From: Cupriavidus laharis
GTDB taxonomy: Bacteria > Pseudomonadota > Gammaproteobacteria > Burkholderiales > Burkholderiaceae
DNA: 64,000 bases
Assembly (NCBI RefSeq): GCF_914271435.1
Contig: NZ_CAJZAI010000007.1
Coordinates: forward strand, 124,001 to 188,000
Direction: 5' to 3'
Made by a program: the position numbers and the translations under genes. This document shows positions 1-7,639 of the stretch, in pieces. The stretch's first letter is position 1; the number at the start of each line of letters is the position of its first letter. The notes under the pieces were generated by a model, which was given only the letters and a program-made list of their open reading frames with translations, did no database searches and had not been told where the DNA came from.

Positions 1-54
1 AAGCCATTGAGCCACCGGGGTTTGCGCGTCAGGCTGAGACTGACTGATATGCCG

Positions 55-1305
55 TCACATATTGTCGATCATCACCTGCCCAAAGCCCGAGCACGACACC
101 TGCGTCGCGCCTTCCAGCAGACGGGCGAAGTCGTACGTGACCTTCTTCGACAGGATCGACTTTTCCATCGACGCGATGATCAGGTCGGCCGCCTCGGTCC
201 AGCCCATGTGGCGCAGCATCATTTCGGCCGACAGGATTTCCGAACCCGGGTTCACGTAGTCCTTGCCGGCATACTTCGGCGCCGTGCCATGGGTGGCTTC
301 GAACATGGCCACCGAGTCGGACATGTTTGCGCCCGGGGCGATGCCGATGCCGCCGACCTGCGCCGCCAGCGCATCGGAAATGTAGTCGCCGTTCAGGTTC
401 AGGGTGGCGATCACCGAATATTCGGCCGGACGCAGCAGGATCTGCTGCAGGAAGGCGTCGGCAATGGTGTCCTTGATGACGATGTCGCGGCCGGTCTTCG
501 GGTTCTTGAACTTGCACCACGGGCCGCCGTCGACCAGTTCGGCGCCGAATTCCTTCTGGGCCAGCTCGTAGCCCCAGTCACGGAAGCCGCCTTCCGTGAA
601 CTTCATGATGTTGCCTTTGTGCACCAGCGTCACCGACGGCTTGTCGTTGTCGATGGCGTACTGGATGGCCTTGCGCACCAGGCGCTCGGTACCCTGCTTT
701 GATACAGGCTTGATGCCGATGCCCGAGGTTTCCGGGAAGCGGATCTTCTTCACGCCCATTTCGTTCTGCAGGAAGGCGATCAGCTTCCTGGCCTGCGCGC
801 TTTCGGCTTCCCACTCGATGCCGGCGTAGATGTCTTCGGAGTTCTCGCGGAAGATGACCATGTCGGTCTTCTCCGGCTCGCGCACCGGCGAAGGCACACC
901 CTTGAAGTAGCGCACCGGACGCAGGCACACATACAGGTCGAGTTGCTGGCGCAGCGCCACATTCAGCGAGCGGATGCCGCCGCCGACCGGGGTAGTCAGC
1001 GGGCCCTTGATCGAGACGACGTACTCCTTGAGCACGTCCAGGGTCTCGTCGGGCAACCATACGTCCGGGCCATAGACCTTGGTGGACTTCTCGCCGGCGT
1101 AGATCTCCATCCATGAGATCTTGCGCTTGCCGCCGTAGGCCTTGGCCACCGCGGCATCCACCACCTTGAGCATCACCGGGGTGATATCCAGGCCCGTACC
1201 ATCGCCTTCAATGTAGGGAATGATCGGATTGTCCGGGACATTCAGCGAAAAATCCTGGTTGACCGTGATCTTCTCGCCGGCCGGAACCTTGATGTGTTGG
1301 TACAT
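55..1305 (-). CDS. icd: Isocitrate dehydrogenase [NADP]
   Basis: Cytosolic TCA-cycle enzyme that oxidatively decarboxylates isocitrate to 2-oxoglutarate with NADP. The 416-residue product matches the E. coli enzyme almost end to end. Visible motifs are YIEGDGTG near residue 31, GGGIRSLN around 108 (Ser113 is the residue phosphorylated by AceK in the E. coli enzyme), the substrate-binding RPVRYFKG, and HGTAPKYAG, whose Lys-Tyr pair marks NADP rather than NAD preference. The ATG start gives the family length. It is transcribed away from rluE, the same divergent pair as in E. coli. The shared upstream region carries a perfect 14-bp palindrome that may serve as an operator. Confidence 0.98.
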   Translation of the reverse strand: MYQHIKVPAGEKITVNQDFSLNVPDNPIIPYIEGDGTGLDITPVMLKVVDAAVAKAYGGKRKISWMEIYAGEKSTKVYGPDVWLPDETLDVLKEYVVSIKGPLTTPVGGGIRSLNVALRQQLDLYVCLRPVRYFKGVPSPVREPEKTDMVIFRENSEDIYAGIEWEAESAQARKLIAFLQNEMGVKKIRFPETSGIGIKPVSKQGTERLVRKAIQYAIDNDKPSVTLVHKGNIMKFTEGGFRDWGYELAQKEFGAELVDGGPWCKFKNPKTGRDIVIKDTIADAFLQQILLRPAEYSVIATLNLNGDYISDALAAQVGGIGIAPGANMSDSVAMFEATHGTAPKYAGKDYVNPGSEILSAEMMLRHMGWTEAADLIIASMEKSILSKKVTYDFARLLEGATQVSCSGFGQVMIDNM

Positions 1306-1557
1306 GACGTCTCCAGTACGGAACGGTTATGACGGCCGCCCGGTACACGACCCGGCAGCAAAATGAGGGAGGTGGGGCGAAGGCATTGTATCTGGACGCC
1401 GGGGCCCGCTTGCACTGCGCCGCACCATTTCAGTCTTATATAAGACACAAGACTAATTTCACATTATGCAGCAATTTTTCGCGATCTGCCATCCCGCCAA
1501 GCCGCGCCGGTCAAGGAAAGCCGGCTGCGGACCGGCGCTGCGGCATACTGCTGCCCC
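1306..1557. other. Divergent icd/rluE intergenic region
   Basis: This 252-bp stretch separates the two divergent start codons. No open frame looks like a gene. The half next to rluE is AT-rich compared with the surroundings and holds the palindrome at 1433-1446, followed by a further AAGAC copy at about 1449-1453, so promoter and operator sequences for both genes probably lie here. I cannot pick out convincing -35 and -10 boxes. Confidence 0.6.
1433..1446. promoter_or_regulatory. Perfect palindrome GTCTTATATAAGAC
   Basis: A 14-bp perfect inverted repeat stands between icd and rluE. Its 12-bp core TCTTATATAAGA occurs again at 6363-6374, upstream of the DUF3579 gene. The symmetry and the promoter-proximal position suit a dimeric repressor or activator; the protein is not identifiable from sequence alone. 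Confidence 0.6.
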
Positions 1558-2223
1558 ATGACGCTGATTGCACTGAACAAGCCATTTGGCACCATGAGCC
1601 AGTTTTCCGAGCATCCCTCGCGCCCGACCCTGGCCGAGTGGATTGCGACGCCTGGCGTATACCCGGCCGGCCGGCTCGATGCCGACAGCGAGGGCCTGCT
1701 GCTGCTCACCGATGACGGCGGCCTTCAGGCACGGATCGCCGACCCACGCCACAAGCTCGCCAAGACCTATTTCGCGCAGGTCGAGGGCATTCCCGACGAG
1801 GCTGCGCTGGCCCGCTTGCGGCAAGGCGTTGATCTTGGCGATTTCCGTACCCTGCCGGCCAAGGTCCGAGCGGTCGAAGAGCCGCCCTGGCTCTGGCCCC
1901 GGCATCCGCCGGTGCGCTATCGCGCGGCCATCCCGACAAGCTGGCTGGAATTGCAGATCCGCGAAGGCAAGAACCGTCAGGTCCGCCGCATGACCGCCGC
2001 GGTCGGCTTCCCGACGCTGCGCCTGGTGCGCGCCAGCATCGGGCGGCTGGACCTGCGAGAACTCAGCCTGCAGCCCGGGCAGTCCTGCGTCGTGGCGCCG
2101 GACCTGCTCGGCCTGCCGCCCGCGCGCGCGCCGCACCCTGCGCCACGCGGCTCCGGACAGGGCCCCAACCGGGCACGCACCACTGTCACCAGCAACAAGG
2201 GTCGAGTGCGTTACAAAAACTAA
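1558..2223 (+). CDS. rluE: 23S rRNA pseudouridine synthase RluE-type
   Basis: RsuA-family pseudouridine synthase. RluE in E. coli converts U2457 of 23S rRNA to pseudouridine. The 221-residue protein opens with LIALNKPFGTMSQFS and carries the catalytic-Asp motif GRLDADSEGLLLLTDDG (Asp at about residue 41) and the later KNRQVRRMTAAVGFPTLRLV block. It lacks the N-terminal S4 domain of RsuA/RluB, as RluE does. The last 35 or so residues are basic and proline-rich and not clearly conserved. Its place divergent from icd supports the RluE assignment over other family members. Confidence 0.92.
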   Translation: MTLIALNKPFGTMSQFSEHPSRPTLAEWIATPGVYPAGRLDADSEGLLLLTDDGGLQARIADPRHKLAKTYFAQVEGIPDEAALARLRQGVDLGDFRTLPAKVRAVEEPPWLWPRHPPVRYRAAIPTSWLELQIREGKNRQVRRMTAAVGFPTLRLVRASIGRLDLRELSLQPGQSCVVAPDLLGLPPARAPHPAPRGSGQGPNRARTTVTSNKGRVRYKN

Positions 2224-2326
2224 CACCCGGCACGTCAACCCACCGGGCAGTGTCCTCGTTGTTGTCGGTGACGCGTCAATTGCGCGCCAACCTTTCCGAC
2301 TACAGTCATTCTTCGAGGTAATCGCA

Positions 2327-2524
2327 ATGAAAAAACTGATCGCTGCCCTGGTTGTTGGCCTGTTCGCCACTGGCGCTTTCGCTCAGGCTTCGGCTCCGGC
2401 CGCCGCCGACGCAGCTCCGGCCGCCAAGGAAGCCCCGAAGGCCAGCAAGAAGAAGAGCTCGCACAAGAAGCACGCCAAGAAGGCTGCTGCTTCGGCACCG
2501 AAGGCGGAAGGCGCCGCACAATAA
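2327..2524 (+). CDS. Small secreted Ala/Lys-rich protein
   Basis: A 65-residue protein of unknown function. Residues 1-20 form a clear signal peptide (MKKLIAALVVGLFATGAFAQ, cleavage after AFA). The mature 45 residues are almost only Ala, Lys, Pro, Ser and His, with a strongly basic centre (KASKKKSSHKKHAKKAA). This resembles small cationic periplasmic proteins such as acid-shock proteins, but composition alone does not prove kinship. The start has a good ribosome site (GAGGT, 9 bases upstream of the ATG), and a strong intrinsic terminator follows 36 bases after the stop, so it is a monocistronic expressed gene. Confidence 0.8.
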   Translation: MKKLIAALVVGLFATGAFAQASAPAAADAAPAAKEAPKASKKKSSHKKHAKKAAASAPKAEGAAQ

Positions 2525-2560
2525 GTACGCGACCGCGTCGGCCAGCCGACGTACGCGCGA

Positions 2561-2591
2561 AAGGCAGGTTGCCCGGCAACCTGCCTTTTTT
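2561..2591 (+). terminator. Intrinsic terminator after the Ala/Lys-rich gene
   Basis: A perfect 13-bp stem (AAGGCAGGTTGCC paired with GGCAACCTGCCTT) with a minimal loop runs directly into six T residues. It is one of the strongest terminators in the window. Confidence 0.92.
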
Positions 2592-2681
2592 GTATCCAAC
2601 TGGCCATCGTGCAGGTGCCGCGCCGTTCGCCCGAGTGTGCGTTATGCTTGCGCCTGCCATCGAACCCCCAGCCGCATTGCC

Positions 2682-3131
2682 ATGCGAACCCTGACCAAGA
2701 CCCTGCTTTCCCGCTGCATCCTGCTGACCGCCGCCGTCAGCGGACTGGCTCACGCCCAGAGCACATTGCCCGTGGTGCCGCTCACGGCCGGGATGTACGC
2801 CATCCAGGCAGAGGTCGCATCCACCCCCGCGGCACGCGAGCAGGGCCTGATGTACCGCAAGTCGATGCCCGCCAATGCCGGCATGCTGTTCGTGTTCGAG
2901 CAGAAGGCCGGCCACTGCTTCTGGATGAAGAACACCGACTTGCCGCTGTCGATCGCCTTCCTCGCCGATGACGGCAGCATCGTCAATATCGAGGACATGG
3001 CGCCGCAGACGCAAGACAACCACTGCCCCAAGGCAGCGATCCGCTACGCGCTGGAAATGAACAAAGGGTGGTTCGCGCAGAAGGGCATCCGGGCCGGCGC
3101 GAAGATCGGCGGGCTGCCGCAACCGCGCTGA
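2682..3131 (+). CDS. DUF192 family exported protein
   Basis: A 149-residue exported protein of the DUF192 family; no biochemical function is established for it. A signal peptide covers about residues 1-25 (ends LAHAQ). The mature part shows the family core: EVASTPAAREQGLMYRKSM, then MLFVF, then the CFWMKNTDLPLSIAFLADDG block, then a glycine-rich end. The ATG was chosen because it begins the signal peptide; the frame stays open further upstream. The gene converges on yajQ. Confidence 0.88.
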   Translation: MRTLTKTLLSRCILLTAAVSGLAHAQSTLPVVPLTAGMYAIQAEVASTPAAREQGLMYRKSMPANAGMLFVFEQKAGHCFWMKNTDLPLSIAFLADDGSIVNIEDMAPQTQDNHCPKAAIRYALEMNKGWFAQKGIRAGAKIGGLPQPR

Positions 3132-3152
3132 GCGCGGCAGGCAGCCAGGCCT

Positions 3153-3175
3153 GGCGCCGGCATTGCACCGGCGCC
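3153..3175. other. GC-rich hairpin between convergent genes
   Basis: GGCGCCGG and CCGGCGCC form a perfect 8-bp stem around a 7-base loop between the DUF192 gene and yajQ. It has no T-run on either side, so it may slow or end transcription weakly, but it is not a classical terminator. Confidence 0.45.
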
Positions 3176-3185
3176 GGTGCGGGAC

Positions 3186-3671
3186 TCAGTCCCGGAAGTT
3201 GTTAAAGTCCAGCGGCGCCTCGGACACGTCCTTGCGCAGCATGGCAATCACGCTCTGCAGGTCATCGCGCTTGGTGCCGGAAACACGCACGGCATCGCCC
3301 TGAATGCTGCCCTGGACCTTGATCTTGCTGTCCTTGATCATGCGCACGATCTTCTTGGCGAGGTCGCCGGTCACCCCCTTCTTGATCGTGATGACCTGCT
3401 TGACCTTGTCACCGCTGATCTTCTCGACCTTGCCGTAGTCCAGGAAGCGCACATCGACATTGCGCTTGGCCATCTTGTTGATCAGCACATCCTTGACCTG
3501 GCCCAGCTTGAAATCATCGTCCGCGAAGGCGGTCAGTTCGCCTTCCTTCTGCTCGACCCGTGCGTCCGAACCCTTGAAATCGAAACGCGTCGAGATCTCC
3601 TTGTTGGCCTGCTCGACCGCATTCTTGACCTCGACCATGTTCGCTTCGCACACTACGTCAAACGACGGCAT
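3186..3671 (-). CDS. yajQ: YajQ family nucleotide-binding protein
   Basis: Member of the YajQ family (161 residues, typical length). Family members bind nucleotides, and in Xanthomonas a homologue is a cyclic-di-GMP effector that works with a transcription factor. The start [15 protein letters not shown] and the [20 protein letters not shown] and [20 protein letters not shown] blocks are diagnostic. The start is fixed by this conserved N-terminus; the frame is open upstream but unconserved. It lies back to back with murB, which starts 137 bp away on the other strand. Confidence 0.93.
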   Translation of the reverse strand: MPSFDVVCEANMVEVKNAVEQANKEISTRFDFKGSDARVEQKEGELTAFADDDFKLGQVKDVLINKMAKRNVDVRFLDYGKVEKISGDKVKQVITIKKGVTGDLAKKIVRMIKDSKIKVQGSIQGDAVRVSGTKRDDLQSVIAMLRKDVSEAPLDFNNFRD

Positions 3672-3808
3672 TGCATTCTCCTTGTCACTCGCTTGCCCGA
3701 CGTTCACGGCCCGAACGGGCCACGCCGGCACTTCCGTATAATCCAGCCTGCCTCGCCCTCCACGAGGCGCCCGGCCGCGCTGCGGCGGCCGCATCACCTC
3801 TAGCTTGC

Positions 3809-4819
3809 ATGGCAGATTTCCACGAATTTTATCCCCTGCGCCGCCACAATACATTCGGATTCGACGTCCGTGCGCGCTACGCCGTCCATGTCCGCAGCGA
3901 ATCCGACCTGCTGGCTGCGCTGGAAGATCCGCGCGCCAAGGGTCTTCCGCTGGTGGTGCTTGGCGGGGGCAGCAATGTGGTGCTGACCGCAGACCTGGAC
4001 GCGCTGGTCCTGCTGATGGAGATTCCGGGCTATAGCGTGGAAACGGGCCCGGATGCATGGCTGGTCACGGCCGGTGCCGGCGAGAACTGGCACGGGCTGG
4101 TCGGCCGCACCATTGCCGAGGGACTGCCTGGCCTGGAAAACCTGGCGCTGATCCCCGGCACCGTGGGCGCGGCGCCGATCCAGAACATCGGCGCCTATGG
4201 CGTGGAGCTGCGCGAGCGTTTTGCGGGCTTGCGCGCGCTGGACCGCCAGACGCTGCGCTTCGTGGACCTGAACCAGGAACAGTGCGCATTCGGCTACCGC
4301 GACAGCCTGTTCAAGCAGGCAGGCCGCGACCGCTACATCATCACGGCGGTAACGCTGCGCCTGCCGCGCGATTGGCAGCCGGTGCTTGCCTACGGCGAAC
4401 TGGCGCGGGAACTAGAGGGCAACGCGGCACCCGATGCCGCCACGATCCGCGATGCGGTGATTGCCATCCGCTCGCGCAAGCTGCCGGATCCCGCGCAGAT
4501 CGGCAACGCGGGCAGCTTCTTCAAGAATCCGCTGGTCAGCGCGGGGCAACGGAATGCGCTGCTGGCAAGCCACCCTGACCTGGTCAGCTATGCCCAGCCC
4601 GACGGCACTTTCAAGCTGGCCGCCGGCTGGCTGATCGACCGCTGCGGCTTCAAGGGGCTCAATGACGGCCCCGTAGGCGTCTATGGCAAGCAGGCGCTGG
4701 TGCTGGTGCACCACGGCGGCGGTACGGGCGCAGCGCTGCTGGCGCTGGCCGGGCGCATCGCCGATACGGTTCAGGCCCGCTTCGGCGTGCGCATCGAACC
4801 GGAGCCGGTCGTGCTCTGA
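3809..4819 (+). CDS. murB: UDP-N-acetylenolpyruvoylglucosamine reductase
   Basis: FAD-dependent cytosolic enzyme that reduces UDP-GlcNAc-enolpyruvate to UDP-MurNAc in peptidoglycan synthesis. The 336-residue product is of the E. coli-like type. It shows the FAD-binding [11 protein letters not shown] (about residue 50), [15 protein letters not shown], the FGYRDS segment, the NAGSFFKNP motif with the proton-donating Ser, and [12 protein letters not shown] near the C-terminus. The ATG at MADFHEF was chosen because conservation begins there, although the frame is open for another 46 codons upstream. Confidence 0.97.
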   Translation: MADFHEFYPLRRHNTFGFDVRARYAVHVRSESDLLAALEDPRAKGLPLVVLGGGSNVVLTADLDALVLLMEIPGYSVETGPDAWLVTAGAGENWHGLVGRTIAEGLPGLENLALIPGTVGAAPIQNIGAYGVELRERFAGLRALDRQTLRFVDLNQEQCAFGYRDSLFKQAGRDRYIITAVTLRLPRDWQPVLAYGELARELEGNAAPDAATIRDAVIAIRSRKLPDPAQIGNAGSFFKNPLVSAGQRNALLASHPDLVSYAQPDGTFKLAAGWLIDRCGFKGLNDGPVGVYGKQALVLVHHGGGTGAALLALAGRIADTVQARFGVRIEPEPVVL

Positions 4820-4837
4820 CCGGCTCCGCCGCCACAA

Positions 4838-5173
4838 TCAGGCGAAGTGGCAGACGTAGTCGAGGGTTTCCTGCACCTCGATGTCGAAGCTGCTGTTGCC
4901 CGGAACGCTGAACTGCTGGCCGGCGCCGTAGGTCTGCCAGTCTTCGGAGCCGGCCAGGCGCACGCGGCACACGCCCGCGTTGATTTCCATGATCTCGGGG
5001 GCTCCGGTGTTGAAGGTCAGCGCCGACGGGAAGATCACGCCCAGCGTCTTGCGCGTGCCGTCGGCGAACAGCACGGTGTGGCTCACGCACTTGCCGTCGA
5101 AATACAGGTTGGCCTTCTTGACGACCGATACGTTGTCGAACTGGCTCACTTCGATCTCCTTGATTGCAGTCAT
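4838..5173 (-). CDS. ppnP: Pyrimidine/purine nucleoside phosphorylase PpnP
   Basis: Small cupin-fold enzyme that phosphorolyses several nucleosides to base and ribose-1-phosphate (E. coli YaiE/PpnP). Beta-barrel signatures are visible: [23 protein letters not shown], the [21 protein letters not shown] block and the ending TLDYVCHFA, all matching the E. coli protein. At 111 residues it is slightly longer than the 94-residue E. coli form, because of an N-terminal extension. It converges on murB with only 18 bases between the stops. Confidence 0.92.
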   Translation of the reverse strand: MTAIKEIEVSQFDNVSVVKKANLYFDGKCVSHTVLFADGTRKTLGVIFPSALTFNTGAPEIMEINAGVCRVRLAGSEDWQTYGAGQQFSVPGNSSFDIEVQETLDYVCHFA

Positions 5174-5189
5174 GTGGATGCAGTCACGT

Positions 5190-5215
5190 AAAAAGAGGGG
5201 CCATGGCGGCCCCTC
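5190..5215 (-). terminator. Intrinsic terminator of argF
   Basis: Read on the minus strand, GAGGGGCC and GGCCCCTC form an 8-bp stem with a 5-base loop followed by five T residues, 25 bases after the argF stop. Confidence 0.85.
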
Positions 5216-5239
5216 CCGTTCTGCCTGGCAGCGCGCGCT

Positions 5240-6163
5240 TCAGTAGCGGCCGCAGAGCAGGTATTCCATCAGCGCCTTCTGCACGTGCAGGCGGTTCTCC
5301 GCCTCGTCCCAGACCACGCTCTTCGGGCCGTCGATCACCGCTGCCTCGACTTCCTCGCCACGGTGGGCGGGCAGGCAGTGCATGAACAGCGCATCCGGCT
5401 CGGCGCGGTCCATCATGGCGGTGGTCACCATCCAGTCCTGGAAGGCGCGCTTGCGCGTGTCGTTCTCCGCCTCGAAGCCCATGCTGGTCCACACGTCGGT
5501 GGTCACCAGGCTGGCGCCCTGGCAAGCGGCCAGCGGATCGTCAAACACCTTGAGCTGGCCTGCCGCCGATGCCGGCACCATTGCCGGATCGAGCTGGTAG
5601 CCCGGAGGCGCCGAGAAATGGAAGGTGAAGCCCAGCCGCTCGGCCGCCTGGATCCAGGTGTAGGCCATGTTGTTGGCGTCGCCGATCCAGGCCACCGTCT
5701 TGCCGCGGATGCTGCCGCGATGTTCGATGTAGGTGAACACGTCGGCCAGCACCTGGCACGGGTGGTATTCGTTGGTCAGGCCGTTGATGACCGGCACGCG
5801 CGAATGCGCGGCGAAGCGGTCAATGATGTCCTGCCCGAACGTGCGGATCATGATGATGTCGACCATGCGCGAGATCACCTGCGCCGCATCTTCGATCGGC
5901 TCGCCGCGGCCCAGTTGGGAGTCGCGCGTGTTGAGGAACACCGCGTGGCCGCCGAGCTGGTGGATGCCCGCTTCGAACGACAGGCGCGTACGCGTCGAGT
6001 TCTTCTCGAAAATCATGGCCAGCGTGCGGTCGTGCAGCGGATGCCATGTTTCGTAGTTCTTGAACTTGGCCTTGAGGATCCGTGCGCGGTCCAGCAGGTA
6101 CTCGTACTCGTCGGGAGTCAAGTCGCTGAACTGGAGGTAATGCTTGATCGGGGTTGAGCTCAT
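5240..6163 (-). CDS. argF: Ornithine carbamoyltransferase
   Basis: Cytosolic arginine-biosynthesis enzyme joining ornithine and carbamoyl phosphate to give citrulline. The 307-residue protein has the carbamoyl-phosphate loop KNSTRTRLSFE near residue 50, the HPCQ motif in NEYHPCQVLAD, and the ornithine/catalytic-Cys loop MHCLPAHRGEEV. The ATG at MSSTPIKHYLQ was chosen from family conservation; an earlier in-frame start adds 16 residues with no support. No other arg gene is adjacent. The leader immediately upstream can fold into a long hairpin ending in a U-rich run just before the ATG. Confidence 0.97.
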   Translation of the reverse strand: MSSTPIKHYLQFSDLTPDEYEYLLDRARILKAKFKNYETWHPLHDRTLAMIFEKNSTRTRLSFEAGIHQLGGHAVFLNTRDSQLGRGEPIEDAAQVISRMVDIIMIRTFGQDIIDRFAAHSRVPVINGLTNEYHPCQVLADVFTYIEHRGSIRGKTVAWIGDANNMAYTWIQAAERLGFTFHFSAPPGYQLDPAMVPASAAGQLKVFDDPLAACQGASLVTTDVWTSMGFEAENDTRKRAFQDWMVTTAMMDRAEPDALFMHCLPAHRGEEVEAAVIDGPKSVVWDEAENRLHVQKALMEYLLCGRY

Positions 6164-6172
6164 AAAACAAAG

Positions 6173-6238
6173 AAGGCGGCCCGGAGGGGACACGCCGTCA
6201 TGAACATGCATGACAGGAGCGCGTCGCGGAGCCGCCTT
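6173..6238 (-). promoter_or_regulatory. Structured argF leader, possible attenuator
   Basis: On the argF strand, AAGGCGGC and GCCGCCTT form the outer 8-bp helix. Inside it, GACGCGC pairs with GCGTGTC (one G-T wobble), and GTCATG pairs with CATGAC around a 6-base loop. The outer helix is followed by TTCTTTGTTTT and then the ATG, which looks like a terminator placed in the leader. A role in attenuation or translational control is inferred. Confidence 0.5.
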
Positions 6239-6362
6239 TCGCGTCGCATACGCAATTTACGTGCAACGATCATAAGGGATTATTTCTGCTTTGGCGAGCC
6301 CGGAAGAACCCGGCTCGGCACCCGCTGACAGGTTTCCGACAGGATTCCGGCTTATGCGCAAG

Positions 6363-6380
6363 TCTTATATAAGATATAAT
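6363..6380 (+). promoter_or_regulatory. TCTTATATAAGA palindrome abutting TATAAT
   Basis: The 12-bp palindrome (6363-6374) is the core of the 14-bp palindrome beside icd. Here it runs straight into TATAAT (6375-6380), a consensus -10 box for the DUF3579 gene. A protein bound to the palindrome would cover the -10/-35 spacer. Confidence 0.6.
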
Positions 6381-6577
6381 ACTCGCTGATTCACGCGGGG
6401 CCCGGCATACCCTTGCCGCTGCCCGCCGCCGGCATCAAAAGTGCCCCCGCAGACACCGACGCCCCGCCACCCCGGCCGGAAAGAGCGAACCAAACACTCG
6501 CCGGCCGCGTCAAACGGGCGCCCGTTCCGCGGGTTTTCCGTCGAGTCACCACGCCTCACCCGCAGTCGCCCAGTCTC

Positions 6578-6877
6578 ATGAACCCCAACGTTCGCGAATA
6601 TTTCATCCAAGGCATTACCAAGGAAGGCAAGACCTTCCGCCCGAGCGACTGGGCTGAACGACTCTGCGGCGTGATGGCGCAATTCCGCCCCGAAGGCGAT
6701 ACCGGCGATCCACGCCTGACCTACTCCCCTTACGTGCGCCCGATCTTCGCCGGCAACGTCAAATGTGTGGTGGTCGATGTGCGCCTGCGCGAGATCGAAC
6801 CCAAGGCTCTGGACTTCGTGCTGAACTTCGCACGCGACAACAACCTGCAATTGGTCGAGGCCTGCTCACTCGAATAA
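6578..6877 (+). CDS. DUF3579 domain protein
   Basis: A 99-residue protein of unknown function that fits the DUF3579 family, which I know mainly from beta-proteobacteria. It has the ITKEGKTFRPSDWAERL opening and the central SPYVRPIFAGNVKCVVVD block. There is no signal peptide or membrane segment, so it is probably cytosolic. The ATG at MNPNVREYF begins the conserved part. It is a single gene bounded by its own TATAAT promoter and a bidirectional terminator. Confidence 0.85.
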   Translation: MNPNVREYFIQGITKEGKTFRPSDWAERLCGVMAQFRPEGDTGDPRLTYSPYVRPIFAGNVKCVVVDVRLREIEPKALDFVLNFARDNNLQLVEACSLE

Positions 6878-6911
6878 GCAGCCTGGCGCCGCGAAGCGGC
6901 AGCCGGAAAAC

Positions 6912-6941
6912 AAAAAAGCTCGTCGGATGACGAGCTTTTTT
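6912..6941. terminator. Bidirectional terminator, DUF3579 gene / rpsT
   Basis: GCTCGTC and GACGAGC make a 7-bp stem with a 4-base loop, flanked by six A residues on one side and six T on the other. It can therefore end transcription from both converging genes. Confidence 0.93.
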
Positions 6942-6998
6942 GTTGAGCGGGCACCTTGCAGTACCCGTCGGCGGGCCGCCGTGGCGGCCCCGCAGCTA

Positions 6999-7265
6999 TC
7001 AGGCAGCCATGGCCTTGATGGCGGCCGACAGACGCGACTTGTGACGCGCAGCCTTGTTCTTGTGCACGATCTTCTTGTCGGCAATGCTGTCGATGGTCGC
7101 TTGCGACTTCTTGAAGATCTCGGCAGCGGCAGCCTTGTCGCCGGCATCGATGGCCTTGCGAACAGCCTTCACGGCGGTACGCAGGCGCGAGCGCAGGCTG
7201 GAGTTGTGGGCGTTCTGGGCAACGGCTTGGCGAGCGCGCTTGCGGGCTTGTGCGGAATTTGCCAT
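6999..7265 (-). CDS. rpsT: 30S ribosomal protein S20
   Basis: Primary 16S rRNA-binding protein of the small subunit. The 88-residue, strongly basic, alanine-rich protein begins [13 protein letters not shown] and shows the conserved [11 protein letters not shown] and [15 protein letters not shown] segments. Length and start are exactly those of the family. It has its own promoter (see 7386-7415) and terminator, and stands divergent from murJ, a common beta-proteobacterial neighbourhood. Confidence 0.98.
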   Translation of the reverse strand: MANSAQARKRARQAVAQNAHNSSLRSRLRTAVKAVRKAIDAGDKAAAAEIFKKSQATIDSIADKKIVHKNKAARHKSRLSAAIKAMAA

Positions 7266-7639
7266 TTAAATAAGTATCCTGAATTCAGATGCGTGCCGCG
7301 GGGGACACAACAATTAAGTCATATCGAGCGACCCGGGATGCACTGACACACGAATCCGGAACGCAACTGTCCTTGTGAATCGGCAATTATACACACACGT
7401 CGGAGCCACACGCAAGACCGGCCTGGGTATACGAGCCAACAACGCGACGCAACGCGGGGAAGCGGCGGGGACCATCCGTATAATAGTCGCCACTTCGCCG
7501 CGTGCGGCGTGCCGTTGCGGCAACTTTGCCGCGCGCCGGGCGTCATAACCGCCATCCCCGGCGCCGGATGCCGCGGCCCGCACACCGCCATGCCCGCCCG
7601 CCAGCGCCCGCCCGATCCACCGCTTCCCGCCGACTCACC
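7266..7639. other. 374-bp rpsT/murJ divergent region
   Basis: This non-coding stretch carries the rpsT promoter (7386-7415, minus strand) and a TATAAT at 7479-7484 reading toward murJ. About 110 bases of rpsT leader lie between its promoter and its ATG. No small open frame here has convincing protein features. Confidence 0.6.
7386..7415 (-). promoter_or_regulatory. rpsT promoter
   Basis: On the minus strand, TTGCGT (7410-7415) and TATAAT (7386-7391) are separated by 18 bases, a good sigma-70 promoter for a ribosomal protein gene. Confidence 0.65.

Larger units (their letters stand above)
6164..6577. other. 414-bp argF/DUF3579 divergent region
   Basis: No credible gene lies here. The argF side holds the folded leader at 6173-6238. 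The other side holds the palindromic core at 6363-6374, which abuts a perfect TATAAT at 6375-6380 reading toward the DUF3579 gene. The remaining 190 bases up to the DUF3579 start are GC-rich leader with an open frame but no conserved protein features. Confidence 0.65.

Noticed and set aside
1..54. End of another gene at the left edge
   Set aside because: The first 54 bases have no frame with recognisable coding features on either strand; they are probably the icd 3' flank.
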